This document shows, piece after piece, positions 1 to 9,032 of a DNA stretch of 64,000 nt. The number at the start of each line of letters is the position of its first letter. Position 1 is the stretch's first letter. Source of the stretch: Paracoccus pantotrophus. Lineage in GTDB: Bacteria; Pseudomonadota; Alphaproteobacteria; Rhodobacterales; Rhodobacteraceae. Location of the stretch: assembly GCF_008824185.1 (NCBI RefSeq), contig NZ_CP044426.1:1744501-1808500 (forward strand). Direction: 5' to 3'. A program made the translations under genes and the position numbers. Under the pieces are notes generated by a model. That model was not told where the DNA came from. It saw only the letters and a list, made by a program, of their open reading frames with translations, and made no database searches.

Positions 1-309
1 TCATGCCGGCCCTCCCGCTTCGCCGTCCAGAAACACCATGCGCCGGTCCGCCAGGTCGCGCAGGAAGTCCTGCACATCGCCCTCGATCTGCTCGGGCGGC
101 GCGTCGTAGCGGGCGCAGAGCGTCGCGATCACCTCGGCCAGGCTGCGCTTGCCGTCCAGCTCGGACAGGATGGCATGGCCCACCGGATCGAGCTGGATCA
201 CCCGCTCGGGCGCCAGCAGCACGCGGATGCCGCGCACGCGGTCGTCATGCAGCCGCACGCCCCGCGGCAGATAGGGCACCGCGGCCCCGCTGATGCGATC
301 CGCGGTCAT
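1..309 (-). CDS. pqqD: PQQ biosynthesis peptide chaperone PqqD
   Basis: This 102-aa protein is the small winged-helix chaperone that binds the PqqA precursor peptide and presents it to the radical-SAM enzyme PqqE in pyrroloquinoline quinone synthesis. The sequence has the typical PqqD layout: an N-terminal beta segment (YLPRGVRLHDDRVRG), the core ERVIQLDPVGHAILSELDG, and a helical C-terminus ending DLADRRMVFL. The start ATG overlaps the stop of pqqC (ATGA). Its own stop, at positions 1-3, overlaps an ATG at 2-4 that would start the next minus-strand gene, expected to be pqqE, just outside the window. Length and neighbours make the call secure. Confidence 0.95.
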   Translation of the reverse strand: MTADRISGAAVPYLPRGVRLHDDRVRGIRVLLAPERVIQLDPVGHAILSELDGKRSLAEVIATLCARYDAPPEQIEGDVQDFLRDLADRRMVFLDGEAGGPA

Positions 310-1100
310 GAGGCCCCCGCGGCCTCGGGGGCCGGCTCGGGGATCGCCGCGTCCAGCAGCCCCTCGCCCGGACGCCAGGCGCCGGGGGGGATGTTGCCCT
401 GGACATAGCCGTGCCACAGCGCGTCGAGCTGCGCCCAAAGCACGTCGGTCTTGAAGACCAGCGCCGCCGCCGCCGCATCCTGCTTTTCCAGCGTATCGGC
501 ATGGTCCAGCACGTAGTTCAGCCCGAACTCGACATCCTTCGGTGCCTCGGTCAGCCGGTTGCGGAAATAAGCGAGGCTGGCGTCGTCGGCGAAATCGTAA
601 TGCTTCAGCAACCCCTCGATGCGCTCGGCATGGATCTTGGGCGCGAACATCTCGGTCAGGCTGGCGGCCACGGCATCGAGCAGCGGCATCTCGCGCACGA
701 AGCGGACATAGGCATCGACGGCAAAGCGCGTCGCCGGCATCACCCCCACGCCGCTGGCGACATAATCGGGGTCGAGGCCGACGGCGCGGGCCAGCGCCAG
801 CCAGCGCCGGATGCCGCCGCCCTGATCGATGCCGCCGTCGTGATCCTCGATGCGGTGGCGCCAGATGCGGCGCAGCTGCGGATCCTCGACCCGCGACAGG
901 AAGGCCGCGTCCTTCATCGGGATGCGCGACTGGTACTGCCAGCGGTTGACGACCCAGGCCCGCACCTCGTCGGGCGTGCATTCCCCGCCATGCAGGCGTT
1001 TGTGGAACGGGTGGCGGTCGTGGTAACGCTCGGCGCCGATGCGCTTCAGGCGCTCGTGGAACTCGGCGCGGGTCTGGGCGCGGTGGTCGGCAAGTTTCAT
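306..1100 (-). CDS. pqqC: Pyrroloquinoline-quinone synthase PqqC
   Basis: This 264-aa enzyme catalyses the last step of PQQ synthesis, the cofactor-free ring closure and eight-electron oxidation by O2 of the PqqE/PqqB-derived intermediate. It is an all-helical protein of the TenA/haem-oxygenase-like fold. Family stretches visible here include the N-terminal YHDRHPFHKRLHGGE, then VNRWQYQSRIPMKDAAFLSR, the DHDGG segment and the later YVLDHADTLEKQ region. Length agrees with the usual ~250 aa. The gene overlaps pqqB upstream and pqqD downstream by ATGA junctions, so translation is probably coupled through the operon. Confidence 0.96.
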   Translation of the reverse strand: MKLADHRAQTRAEFHERLKRIGAERYHDRHPFHKRLHGGECTPDEVRAWVVNRWQYQSRIPMKDAAFLSRVEDPQLRRIWRHRIEDHDGGIDQGGGIRRWLALARAVGLDPDYVASGVGVMPATRFAVDAYVRFVREMPLLDAVAASLTEMFAPKIHAERIEGLLKHYDFADDASLAYFRNRLTEAPKDVEFGLNYVLDHADTLEKQDAAAAALVFKTDVLWAQLDALWHGYVQGNIPPGAWRPGEGLLDAAIPEPAPEAAGAS

Positions 1101-1987
1101 GGCGCGATCTCCATTCCGTCATGGCCGACCTGCCAGCCCGCCGCCTGCGCCTGCGCACGCTCGGGGCTGGCCGGATCGACCAGCGGGTTCGAATTGTTCA
1201 AATGCACATAGATGCGGGCACCCAGCTCCAGCTCGCGCAGCGCCTCCAGGCTGCCGCCGGGACCGGAGACCGGCACATGGCCCATGCGCCGCCCGGTCTT
1301 GGCGCCCAAACCCGCACGCAGCATCTCGTCATCCGTCCACAGCGTGCCGTCGAACAGCAGCGCATCCGCCCCGGCGATCCGCCCGCGCAGCCAGTCCGGG
1401 ACCGAGGCACAGCCGGGGATATAGAAGACCCGCCGGCAATTGGCGGCCAGCTCAACCCCCACGGTCTGCTCGCCCATCAGCTCGGTCTCGACCCGCTCGC
1501 CCTCCATGTAGAGCGGCACCTTGCCCGGCACGGCGAACAGCGTGGCGGTCAGGCCCGGCGCCAGCTCGAAGCCCTGCTCCAGCGCCACCTCGTGCCGGGC
1601 GACCAGCCGCGGATCCAGCGCCGCCAGCATCGGGTTGGCGGCCAGCACGGCATGGATCGCGGGCGTGGCGAACAGGTGAAACCCCTGCCCTTCGCGCAGG
1701 GTCAACAGGCCCGCGACATGGTCGATATCGCCATTCGTCACCAGCACCGAGCGGATCGGAGAACCGCGCAGCCCAGCCGGCCGCAGCGCCGGCGTCGCGG
1801 CAAGCTGCTGGCGCAGGTCGGGCGAGGCGTTGACCAGCGCCCAATCCCGACCATTCGCGGAAACGGCAATCCCGCTTTGGCTCATGGCGGGAATGCGTCC
1901 GTCGCGCGCGGCTTCGCAATTGCGGCAGCCACAGTTCCACTGCGGAACGCCACCGCCGGCGCCGCTGCCGAGAATCACGATGCGCAT
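1097..1987 (-). CDS. pqqB: PQQ biosynthesis protein PqqB (metallo-beta-lactamase fold)
   Basis: PqqB (296 aa) is a metallo-beta-lactamase-fold protein needed for PQQ production; in the family it is reported to hydroxylate the tyrosine-derived part of the cross-linked PqqA product. The sequence starts with the classic MRIVILGSGAGGGVPQWNC. It carries the structural zinc-site motif NCGCRNCEAAR near residue 20 and the variant metal motif NGDIDH in place of HxHxDH. The start lies 66 bp downstream of the pqqA stop, and the stop overlaps the pqqC start. This is the standard pqqA-B-C-D order. Confidence 0.96.
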   Translation of the reverse strand: MRIVILGSGAGGGVPQWNCGCRNCEAARDGRIPAMSQSGIAVSANGRDWALVNASPDLRQQLAATPALRPAGLRGSPIRSVLVTNGDIDHVAGLLTLREGQGFHLFATPAIHAVLAANPMLAALDPRLVARHEVALEQGFELAPGLTATLFAVPGKVPLYMEGERVETELMGEQTVGVELAANCRRVFYIPGCASVPDWLRGRIAGADALLFDGTLWTDDEMLRAGLGAKTGRRMGHVPVSGPGGSLEALRELELGARIYVHLNNSNPLVDPASPERAQAQAAGWQVGHDGMEIAP

Positions 1988-2053
1988 GGGAAAGGCTCCG
2001 GCAGGCCCGGCCCCCGTCAGCCGGGGACCGGGCCGGGGAATATCGCCGGCGGG

Positions 2054-2146
2054 CTAGAACAGGACCGGCTCGTCCTCGGCCGGGGCATACATGTTGATTT
2101 CCATGCCGCAGGCAATTTCCTTCGGCGCGGGTTTGGTCCAGGCCAT
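2054..2146 (-). CDS. pqqA: PQQ precursor peptide PqqA
   Basis: This 30-codon gene encodes the ribosomal peptide substrate from which PQQ is built. The reading frame gives MAWTKPAPKEIACGMEINMY followed by APAEDEPVLF. Glu16 and Tyr20, spaced E-x3-Y, are the two residues cross-linked by PqqE. A strong ribosome-binding site (AAGGAGG, about 2150-2157) precedes the ATG. The 139 bp between its start and the divergent gene at 2286 must hold the promoter of the pqq operon and possibly that of the metallohydrolase; no regulator site was recognised there. The small size matches PqqA elsewhere (22-40 aa). Confidence 0.95.
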   Translation of the reverse strand: MAWTKPAPKEIACGMEINMYAPAEDEPVLF

Positions 2147-2285
2147 GAGTCCTCCTTCTCAAGACAACCGCGGGATGCGGCTTCTGTCGATGCTAAGCCG
2201 ACCGGGCCGCCAGTCAACACGCCAAAGGTCGTAGATGGCACGGGTCGCGGGCTTGTGTTAGCCTTGCGCCGCGAAAGGAAAGCGG

Positions 2286-3344
2286 ATGTTCCATCTGGTC
2301 CTTGCCGCCTGCCTGGCGGCCCAGCCCGCCACCTGCCAGCCCCGCCTGCTGCCTGCCGGCGACGCGCCCACGCGCGAGGATTGCGAGGCGCGCGCCGCCC
2401 CCATCGCCCGCGACTGGCTGGCGCGGCATCCCGAACTGACCGGCGGCAGGCCGCGCTGCGTCGAGACCGCCGAACTGCCGGCCCTGAGCGTGCAGGAGGT
2501 GGCGGCGGGCATCCATGTGCACCAGGGCGCCATGGCGCAGATCTCAAGGCAGAATCGCGGGCGGATCGCCAACCTGTCCTTTGTCATCGGCGCCGAGACG
2601 GTGGCGGTGATCGACGCCGGCGGCAGCCGCGCCGAGGGCGAGGCGCTTTACGCCGCGATCCGGCAAGCGACCGACAAGCCGGTCAGCCACCTGGTCCTGA
2701 CCCATATGCACCCCGACCACATCCTGGGCGCCGAGGTGTTCTCCGAGGCCGGCGCCAGCATCGTCGCCGATGCCCGCCTGCCCGAGGCAGTGGCGCGGCG
2801 CGCGGAAAGCTGGATGGTCTCGACCCCGCGCCAGATCGGCGATGCCGCCTTTGCCGGCACCAGGATCGTCGGCATCGACCAGGCCGTCGCGGCGCCGCAG
2901 GTGCTGTCGCTGGGCGACCGGCAGCTGCGGCTGACGCCGGTGCCGGCCGCCCATACCGGCACCGACATGACCGTGCTGGACGAGAAAACCGCCACGCTGT
3001 TCACCGGCGATCTGGTGTTTATTGGCCTGACGCCCTCGCTCGACGGCTCGCTGGCGGGCTGGCTCGACTGGATCGCCGCGCCGCCCGACCCCGAGCCGGC
3101 GCTGATCGTGCCCGGCCATGGCCCGGTCGCGGAAAGCTGGGACGAGGCGGTGGCACCCGTGCGGCAATATCTGACCGCGCTGCGCGACGCCACGCGCAAG
3201 GCGATCGGCGCCGGCCTGCCGCTGTCGCAGGCGATCCCGGCCATCGTCGCGGCGATGCAGCCCGTCTCGGAAGGCTGGGCCGATTTCCGCGACACCACGG
3301 CGCGCAACGCCGCCGCGGCCTATGCCGAGCTGGAATGGGAATAG
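2286..3344 (+). CDS. Quinoprotein relay system zinc metallohydrolase
   Basis: This 352-aa metallo-beta-lactamase-fold protein has an N-terminal hydrophobic stretch (MFHLVLAACLAAQPATC), so it is probably exported. It carries the zinc motif HMHPDH at residues 140-145. Further ligand segments are AAHTGTD, the metal-bridging Asp in LFTGDLVF, and VPGHGPV near the C-terminus. Proteins of this type are found beside PQQ-dependent dehydrogenase and pqq genes and are named for that association; their substrate is not established. Here it is divergent from pqqA, which fits. Start ATG at 2286 follows a GAAAGGAAAG ribosome-binding site. Confidence 0.85.
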   Translation: MFHLVLAACLAAQPATCQPRLLPAGDAPTREDCEARAAPIARDWLARHPELTGGRPRCVETAELPALSVQEVAAGIHVHQGAMAQISRQNRGRIANLSFVIGAETVAVIDAGGSRAEGEALYAAIRQATDKPVSHLVLTHMHPDHILGAEVFSEAGASIVADARLPEAVARRAESWMVSTPRQIGDAAFAGTRIVGIDQAVAAPQVLSLGDRQLRLTPVPAAHTGTDMTVLDEKTATLFTGDLVFIGLTPSLDGSLAGWLDWIAAPPDPEPALIVPGHGPVAESWDEAVAPVRQYLTALRDATRKAIGAGLPLSQAIPAIVAAMQPVSEGWADFRDTTARNAAAAYAELEWE

Positions 3345-3401
3345 ATTGCCTCGCCCGCGCGCCGGTGCCACAACTATGCCGAGCGCGGAAGGAGGAAGGT
3401 C

Positions 3402-6400
3402 ATGGCACGTCCCATCTGGCACGGTTTCATCGCGGCAGCCCTGAGCGGGCTTCTCGTCACCGGCGCGGCTCTGGCACAGGATGCGCCGCTGCCCGAGCGG
3501 CGGCTGTCTTTGCAAGCCGATACCGACCTGCCGGGCGGCGACCTGGGGCCGATCTTCGACACCACCTTGCAAGCCTGCGTGCAGGCGTGCCTTGGCAATG
3601 ACGACTGCCGCGCGCTGACCTATAACCAGCGGTCCCGCGCCTGTTTCCCCAAGGGCGAGGGCGCAGGGGCCGCGGCGCCCTTTGCCGGCGCGCTGTCGGG
3701 CCATGTCGTCGCCTCGACGGCCGAAGAGCGGCTGCGCGCCGAATCCCGCGCCGGTGCCGCGCCCTTCCTCGCCGCGCAGGATCTGGCCGCCGCGCAATCG
3801 CTGGCCCGCAGCTTTCCCGCCCTGCACCCGCCCTTGGGCGCGGATTACCCGCAGGGCAGTGCACAGGATGCCGAGAACACGGGCGAGCTGGTGCTGGCCG
3901 CCCGCATCCTCGCCGCCGAGGCCGCACGCTTCGACCGGGCCGAGGACTGGACCAATCTGGCCCGGCTGACGCTCTATACCAGCGACCAGAACGACCGCGA
4001 GGCGTCGAACGCCATCGCTTCGATGGCGATCAACGGCTATCTGCGCGGGGCCGAGGACGCGGTGGCCGCCCGCGCGCTGTCCTGGCTTGCCATGGCATGG
4101 GAGCGACTGGACCGCGGCCGCGACGCGCTGGCAGCCTTGCGGCTGGCGGCGCGGCTGTCGCCCGGCGACAATGCCATCGCCCAGGCGCTGGAGGAATCGC
4201 AGGCCCGCAACGGCTTGCGCGTCACCGACACCCAGGTCGAATCCGAAGGCAGGATGCCGCGCTTCTGCGCAGTGATGTCGCGCGAACTGTCCTCGGGCAC
4301 CGATTACGCGCAATTCCTGCGCCTGCCCGGCCGCGACCTGACCGTCGAGGCCGATGGCCAGCGGCTTTGCGTCGCCGGCCTGACCCATGGCCAGGAGGTG
4401 GAACTGACCCTGCGCGCCGGCCTGCCCGCCGCCGACGGCGAGGTGCTGGCCCGCGACGTGACGGTCAAGGGCTATGTCCGCGACCGCGCCCCCTCGGTGC
4501 GCTTCCCCGGCCGCGCCTATGTGCTGCCCGCCTCGGGCGACCAGCGGCTGTCCATGGTCACGGTCAATGCCGATACGATCAACCTGCGGCTCTTGCGGAT
4601 TTCCGACCGCAACCTGATCCGCGCCATGGCCGAGGACATGTTCGCCACGCCGCTGGACAGCTGGCGGGCCGATTATTTCAGCGACCGCATGGCGCGCGAG
4701 GTCTGGAGGGGCACGGCGCAGGTCGCCAAGCCGATGGGACAGGACAGCCTGAACCAGGAGCTGACCACCAGCCTTGCCATCCCCGCCGAGGCCGGCCCGC
4801 TGGAGCCCGGCATCTATATCGCCGAGGCCGGGATCGAGAACGAGAACGTCCAGGACACCGGGCTGGCGACGCAATGGTTCGTGATCTCGGATTTCGGGAT
4901 CTCCACCTTCTCGGGCGCCGACGGGCTGACCGTGGCGGTGCGCAGCCTGGCCGACACCTCGGCCAAGGCGGGGGCCGAGGTGGCGCTGGTCAGCCGCTCG
5001 AACGAGGTTCTGGCCAAGGCCGCGACCGATGCCGAGGGCATCGCGCATTTCGCGCCGGGCCTCGCCATGGGCAAGGACGGCGCCGCCCCGGCGCTGGTCA
5101 CGGTAACCGAATGGCAGGGCGAGGGCGCCGAGCGCAGCCCCCGCGACATGGCCTTCCTGTCCCTGTCGGACCCGGAATTCGACCTCTCCGACCGCGGCGT
5201 CGAGGGCCAGCCGCCCAGCCCCCCCATCGACCTGTTCGTGACCACCGATCGCGGCGCCTATCGCGTCGGCGAGACGGTGAACGCCACCGTGCTGGCCCGC
5301 AATGCCGAGGCCCGGGCGCTGGAGAACCTGCCGCTGACCGCGGTGATCCTGCGTCCCGACGGGGTCGAGGCGATGCGCCTGCCCGCGCAGGATGCCGGCG
5401 CCGGCGGCAGCGTGGTCGCCTGGCAGATCCCCGGCAACGCCCCGCGCGGCACCTGGCGGATGGAACTGCGCACCGAGGCGGACGGCCCGGCGCTGGCCAC
5501 CGCGCGCCTGCTGGTCGAGGATTTCCTGCCCGAGCGCATCGACTTCACCCCGCGCCTGCCCGAAGGCCCGGCCCGCGCCGGCGGCACGCTGGAGCTGTCG
5601 CTTTCGGCGCATTGGCTGTTCGGCGCGCCGGCCGCGAACCTGCCGGTCGAGGGGCAGCTGCGCCTGTCCCCGACCCGCAGCCTGACCGGCTTCGACGGCT
5701 ATGTCTTCGGCCGGCACGATGACGACAGCGCGCCGGTGACGGACAGCCTGCCGCCGGGCACCACCGATGCGCAGGGCCATTACCAGACGCAGATCGACCT
5801 GCCGCCGGCTGGCCGGCTCGGCCCCCGCCCGGTTCGGGCCGAGCTGGTGCTGGACATCCGCGAAGGCGCCGGCCGCCCGGTCGAGCGCAGCGAATCCCGC
5901 GTGGTCATGCCCGAAGCGCCGGTCGTCGGCATCCGTGCGCTGTTCGAGGGCGACACCGTGTCCGAAAACGCCGAGGCGCGCTTTGCGCTGGTCGCGGTCG
6001 GCCCGGACCTGAAGCCCGCCGCAGAACCCGTGCGCTGGGTGCTGAACCGCATCGACACCGATTACCAATGGTATTCGCTGGGCGGGCAATGGAACTGGGA
6101 GGCGATCACCACCCGCACCCGCATCACCGAGGGCGTGGCCGAGCCGGGCCAGGCCCCGGCCGAGATCGCCGCCCCGGTCGAATGGGGCCAGTATGAGCTG
6201 GTGGCCGAGCCGGCCTCGGGTCAGGGCGGGCAAAGCTCGGTGCGGTTCTATGCCGGCTGGGGTGCGGTCGCCAATTCGGGGACCGAGACGCCCGACCGCT
6301 TGCAGGTGGTGCTGGACAAGCCCGCCTATCGCAGCGGCGATGTCGCCCGCGTCCGGGTCGAGGCGGCCAGCGACGGGCTGGGCCTCGTCTCGGTGCTGTC

Positions 6401-8903
6401 GAACCGTCTGGTGTCCATGCAGACCGTGGCTCTGAAGGCGGGCGAGAACCAGATCGACCTGCCGGTGACCGACGACTGGGGCGCCGGGGTCTATGTCACC
6501 GTCAGCGCCATCCGCCCGCTGGGCGAGGCGCGGCCCGGCGACCGCCAGCCGGTGCGGGCGCTGGGCCTGGCCCATGCCGCCGTCGATCCCGGCGACCGCA
6601 GGCTTGCCGCCAGCATCACAGCCCCGGCCGAGACGCGGCCGCGCGGCACCATCCCCGTCACGCTGAAGGTCGAGGGCGCGGCGGGCGAGACGGTGCATGC
6701 CACCGTCGCCGCCGTCGACCAGGGCATCCTGAACCTGACCCGCTTCCAGCCGCCGAACCCCTCGCAGCATTACTTCGGCCAGCGCCGGCTGGGCGTCGGC
6801 TTGCGCGACCTTTACGGCCGGCTGATCCTGCCGACCGGAGCGCCGGACGGCGCGCTGCGCGAGGGCGGCGACGCCAGCCTTGCCGGCAATGCCGAGGCGC
6901 CGCCGCCGACCGAAAAGCTGATGAGCTGGTTCTCGGGTCCGCTGACCGTGGGCGCAGACGGCACGGCCACCGTCGAGGTGCCGGTGGGCGATTTCAACGG
7001 CGAGGTGCGGGTGATGGCCGTGACCTGGTCGGAAAAGGGCGTGGGCCAGGCCGATGCCTCGGTGCTGGTGCGCGATCCGGTGGTGATGACCGTGACCGCG
7101 CCCGCCTTCCTCGCACCGGGCGACCGGGCGCAGGTCGGGCTGCGGCTGACCCATGCCTCGGGCCCGGCGGGCGAGATGCGGCTCTCGGTCCAGCAGGTCG
7201 GCGGCGCGGCGGCGCTGACCACCAGCCTGCCCACGGACAGCGTGACCCTGGCCGAGAAGGCCGAGGCGCAGGTGCAGATGCCCGTCACCGCCGGCGATGC
7301 CGAGGGACTGGCCAATCTGCGTCTGACCCTGACCACGCCGGACGGCGCGGCGCTGACCAAGGACATCGCCATCCCGGTGGCGCTGAACGAGGCCGACATC
7401 CAGCGCCAGGACCGGCTGGTGGTCGAGCCGGGGCAAAGCCTGACCGTGCCCGCCAGCCTGACGCAGGGCCTGCTGCCCGGCGCCGAGGTGACGGCGGCGC
7501 TTGGCCCCTATGCCCGGCTGGACGTGGCCGGCGCGCTGATGCGGCTGGCGCGCTATCCCTATGGCTGCACCGAACAGCTGGCCTCGGGCGCGATGCCGCT
7601 GATCTACCTGCCCGGCCTGGCCGCCGCCGAAGGGGTCGATGGCGGCGATGCGGCCAAGCAGGTGGACAAGGCGATCACCCGGATCCTGACCCGGCAGGGC
7701 TCGAACGGCGGATTCGGCCTCTGGTCGGCGGATTCGGGCGACCTGTGGCTGGAGGCCTATGTCACCGACTTCCTGTCGCGGGCACGGGCGGCAGGCCATC
7801 AGGTGCCCGAGACCGGCTTCCGCATGGCCATCGACAACCTGCGCAACCGCGCCAATTACGCCACCGAACCCGCCGCCGCCTCGGCCGAGGAGAACGCGGC
7901 GCTGGCCTATGCGCTGGCGGTGCTGGCGCGGGAACGGGCGGCGACGGTGGGCGATCTGCGCTATTACGCCGATACCGCCGCAGGCTCCTTCTCGACCCCG
8001 ATGGCCGCGGCCCATCTGGGGGCTGCGCTGGCCTCTTATGGCGACCAGCAGCGGGCGGATCGCCTGTTCACGCAAGCGCGGAACCTGCTGAACCTGGGCG
8101 CGCCCGAGCCCTATGCCTTCCGCGCCGATTACGGCACCCGGCTGCGCGACGCCACGGCGCTGCTGGCGCTGGCGGCCGAGGCAAGGACGCAGGCGGTCGA
8201 CGCCACCGACCTGACCAGCCAGATCGCCGAGCGCATCGCCCGGGCCGAGGAGGACGGGCGCAGCCTGTCCACCCAGGAATCGGTCTGGACCGTGCTGGCG
8301 GCGCAGTCGCTGTTCGGCGCGGCCCCGCCCGCAACGCTGAACGGCGTGGCGCTGACCCAGCCGGTCGCAAGCCTGCCGGCGGATGCGAGCATCGCCAATA
8401 CCGGCGAAAGCGCGCTGGAAGTGACGCTGACCGCGACCGGCAAGCCCGCGGGCCCGGTCGCGGCCGGCGGCAAGGGCTATGGCATCGCCCGGCGCTATTA
8501 CAGCATGCAGGGCGAGGCGCTGGACGCGGCGCAACTGCAGCAGGGCACGCGCATGGTGGTGGTGCTGGAGGTCGCGCCGCAATCCGAGGGCGGCGGACGG
8601 CTGGTCATCGCCGATCCGCTGCCGGCCGGGTGGGAGATCGACAACCCGAACCTCTTGCGCGCCGGCGACGTCTCGGCGCTGGACTGGCTGGAGGGCGAGA
8701 CCGCGGCCGAGATGACCGAGTTCCGCGCCGACCGTTTCGCCGCGGCGCTGACCTGGACCTCGGGTGAACGCTTCCGGCTGGCCTATATCGTCCGCGCGGT
8801 GACGCCGGGCGAATTCCGCCACCCTGCCGCCAGCGTCGAGGACATGTATCGCCCCGAATTCCGCGCCTGGTCGGACAGCGGCGCCGTCACCGTCACGCCC
8901 TGA
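3402..8903 (+). CDS. Alpha-2-macroglobulin family protein with N-terminal PAN domain
   Basis: This is an 1833-aa exported protein. Residues 1-25 form a signal peptide ending ALA. A PAN/Apple-like domain with paired cysteines (LQACVQACLGNDDCRALTY) lies around residues 36-90, followed by macroglobulin (MG) domains. The thioester motif YGCTEQ places the reactive Cys at residue 1389 and Gln at 1392, followed by the alpha-helical thioester domain and receptor-like C-terminal domains. Bacterial macroglobulins trap foreign proteases in the periplasm through this thioester. Most are coupled to the penicillin-binding protein gene pbpC, but no pbpC follows here; the next gene is a regulator. The ATG at 3402 has GGAAGGAGG upstream. 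Confidence 0.93.
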   Translation: MARPIWHGFIAAALSGLLVTGAALAQDAPLPERRLSLQADTDLPGGDLGPIFDTTLQACVQACLGNDDCRALTYNQRSRACFPKGEGAGAAAPFAGALSGHVVASTAEERLRAESRAGAAPFLAAQDLAAAQSLARSFPALHPPLGADYPQGSAQDAENTGELVLAARILAAEAARFDRAEDWTNLARLTLYTSDQNDREASNAIASMAINGYLRGAEDAVAARALSWLAMAWERLDRGRDALAALRLAARLSPGDNAIAQALEESQARNGLRVTDTQVESEGRMPRFCAVMSRELSSGTDYAQFLRLPGRDLTVEADGQRLCVAGLTHGQEVELTLRAGLPAADGEVLARDVTVKGYVRDRAPSVRFPGRAYVLPASGDQRLSMVTVNADTINLRLLRISDRNLIRAMAEDMFATPLDSWRADYFSDRMAREVWRGTAQVAKPMGQDSLNQELTTSLAIPAEAGPLEPGIYIAEAGIENENVQDTGLATQWFVISDFGISTFSGADGLTVAVRSLADTSAKAGAEVALVSRSNEVLAKAATDAEGIAHFAPGLAMGKDGAAPALVTVTEWQGEGAERSPRDMAFLSLSDPEFDLSDRGVEGQPPSPPIDLFVTTDRGAYRVGETVNATVLARNAEARALENLPLTAVILRPDGVEAMRLPAQDAGAGGSVVAWQIPGNAPRGTWRMELRTEADGPALATARLLVEDFLPERIDFTPRLPEGPARAGGTLELSLSAHWLFGAPAANLPVEGQLRLSPTRSLTGFDGYVFGRHDDDSAPVTDSLPPGTTDAQGHYQTQIDLPPAGRLGPRPVRAELVLDIREGAGRPVERSESRVVMPEAPVVGIRALFEGDTVSENAEARFALVAVGPDLKPAAEPVRWVLNRIDTDYQWYSLGGQWNWEAITTRTRITEGVAEPGQAPAEIAAPVEWGQYELVAEPASGQGGQSSVRFYAGWGAVANSGTETPDRLQVVLDKPAYRSGDVARVRVEAASDGLGLVSVLSNRLVSMQTVALKAGENQIDLPVTDDWGAGVYVTVSAIRPLGEARPGDRQPVRALGLAHAAVDPGDRRLAASITAPAETRPRGTIPVTLKVEGAAGETVHATVAAVDQGILNLTRFQPPNPSQHYFGQRRLGVGLRDLYGRLILPTGAPDGALREGGDASLAGNAEAPPPTEKLMSWFSGPLTVGADGTATVEVPVGDFNGEVRVMAVTWSEKGVGQADASVLVRDPVVMTVTAPAFLAPGDRAQVGLRLTHASGPAGEMRLSVQQVGGAAALTTSLPTDSVTLAEKAEAQVQMPVTAGDAEGLANLRLTLTTPDGAALTKDIAIPVALNEADIQRQDRLVVEPGQSLTVPASLTQGLLPGAEVTAALGPYARLDVAGALMRLARYPYGCTEQLASGAMPLIYLPGLAAAEGVDGGDAAKQVDKAITRILTRQGSNGGFGLWSADSGDLWLEAYVTDFLSRARAAGHQVPETGFRMAIDNLRNRANYATEPAAASAEENAALAYALAVLARERAATVGDLRYYADTAAGSFSTPMAAAHLGAALASYGDQQRADRLFTQARNLLNLGAPEPYAFRADYGTRLRDATALLALAAEARTQAVDATDLTSQIAERIARAEEDGRSLSTQESVWTVLAAQSLFGAAPPATLNGVALTQPVASLPADASIANTGESALEVTLTATGKPAGPVAAGGKGYGIARRYYSMQGEALDAAQLQQGTRMVVVLEVAPQSEGGGRLVIADPLPAGWEIDNPNLLRAGDVSALDWLEGETAAEMTEFRADRFAAALTWTSGERFRLAYIVRAVTPGEFRHPAASVEDMYRPEFRAWSDSGAVTVTP

Positions 8904-8916
8904 AAACCGCAAGCAC

Positions 8917-8944
8917 CCCGGCCGCGAAACGGCCGGGCTGTTTC
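8917..8944 (+). terminator. Hairpin terminator after the macroglobulin gene
   Basis: A 7-bp perfect stem (CCCGGCC / GGCCGGG, 8917-8923 with 8931-8937) with a 7-nt loop is followed by CTGTTT. It lies 14 bp after the macroglobulin stop codon. The T tract is short, so it may be a weak intrinsic terminator. Confidence 0.55.
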
Positions 8945-9032
8945 GCCGCGGGCGCTTCACGAAAGCATTGCTTGCCCGATCGCGTCCCGCCGCGCAATAA
9001 TCCCGCCACCGCGTAAGGAAGGGGAGGACGCC

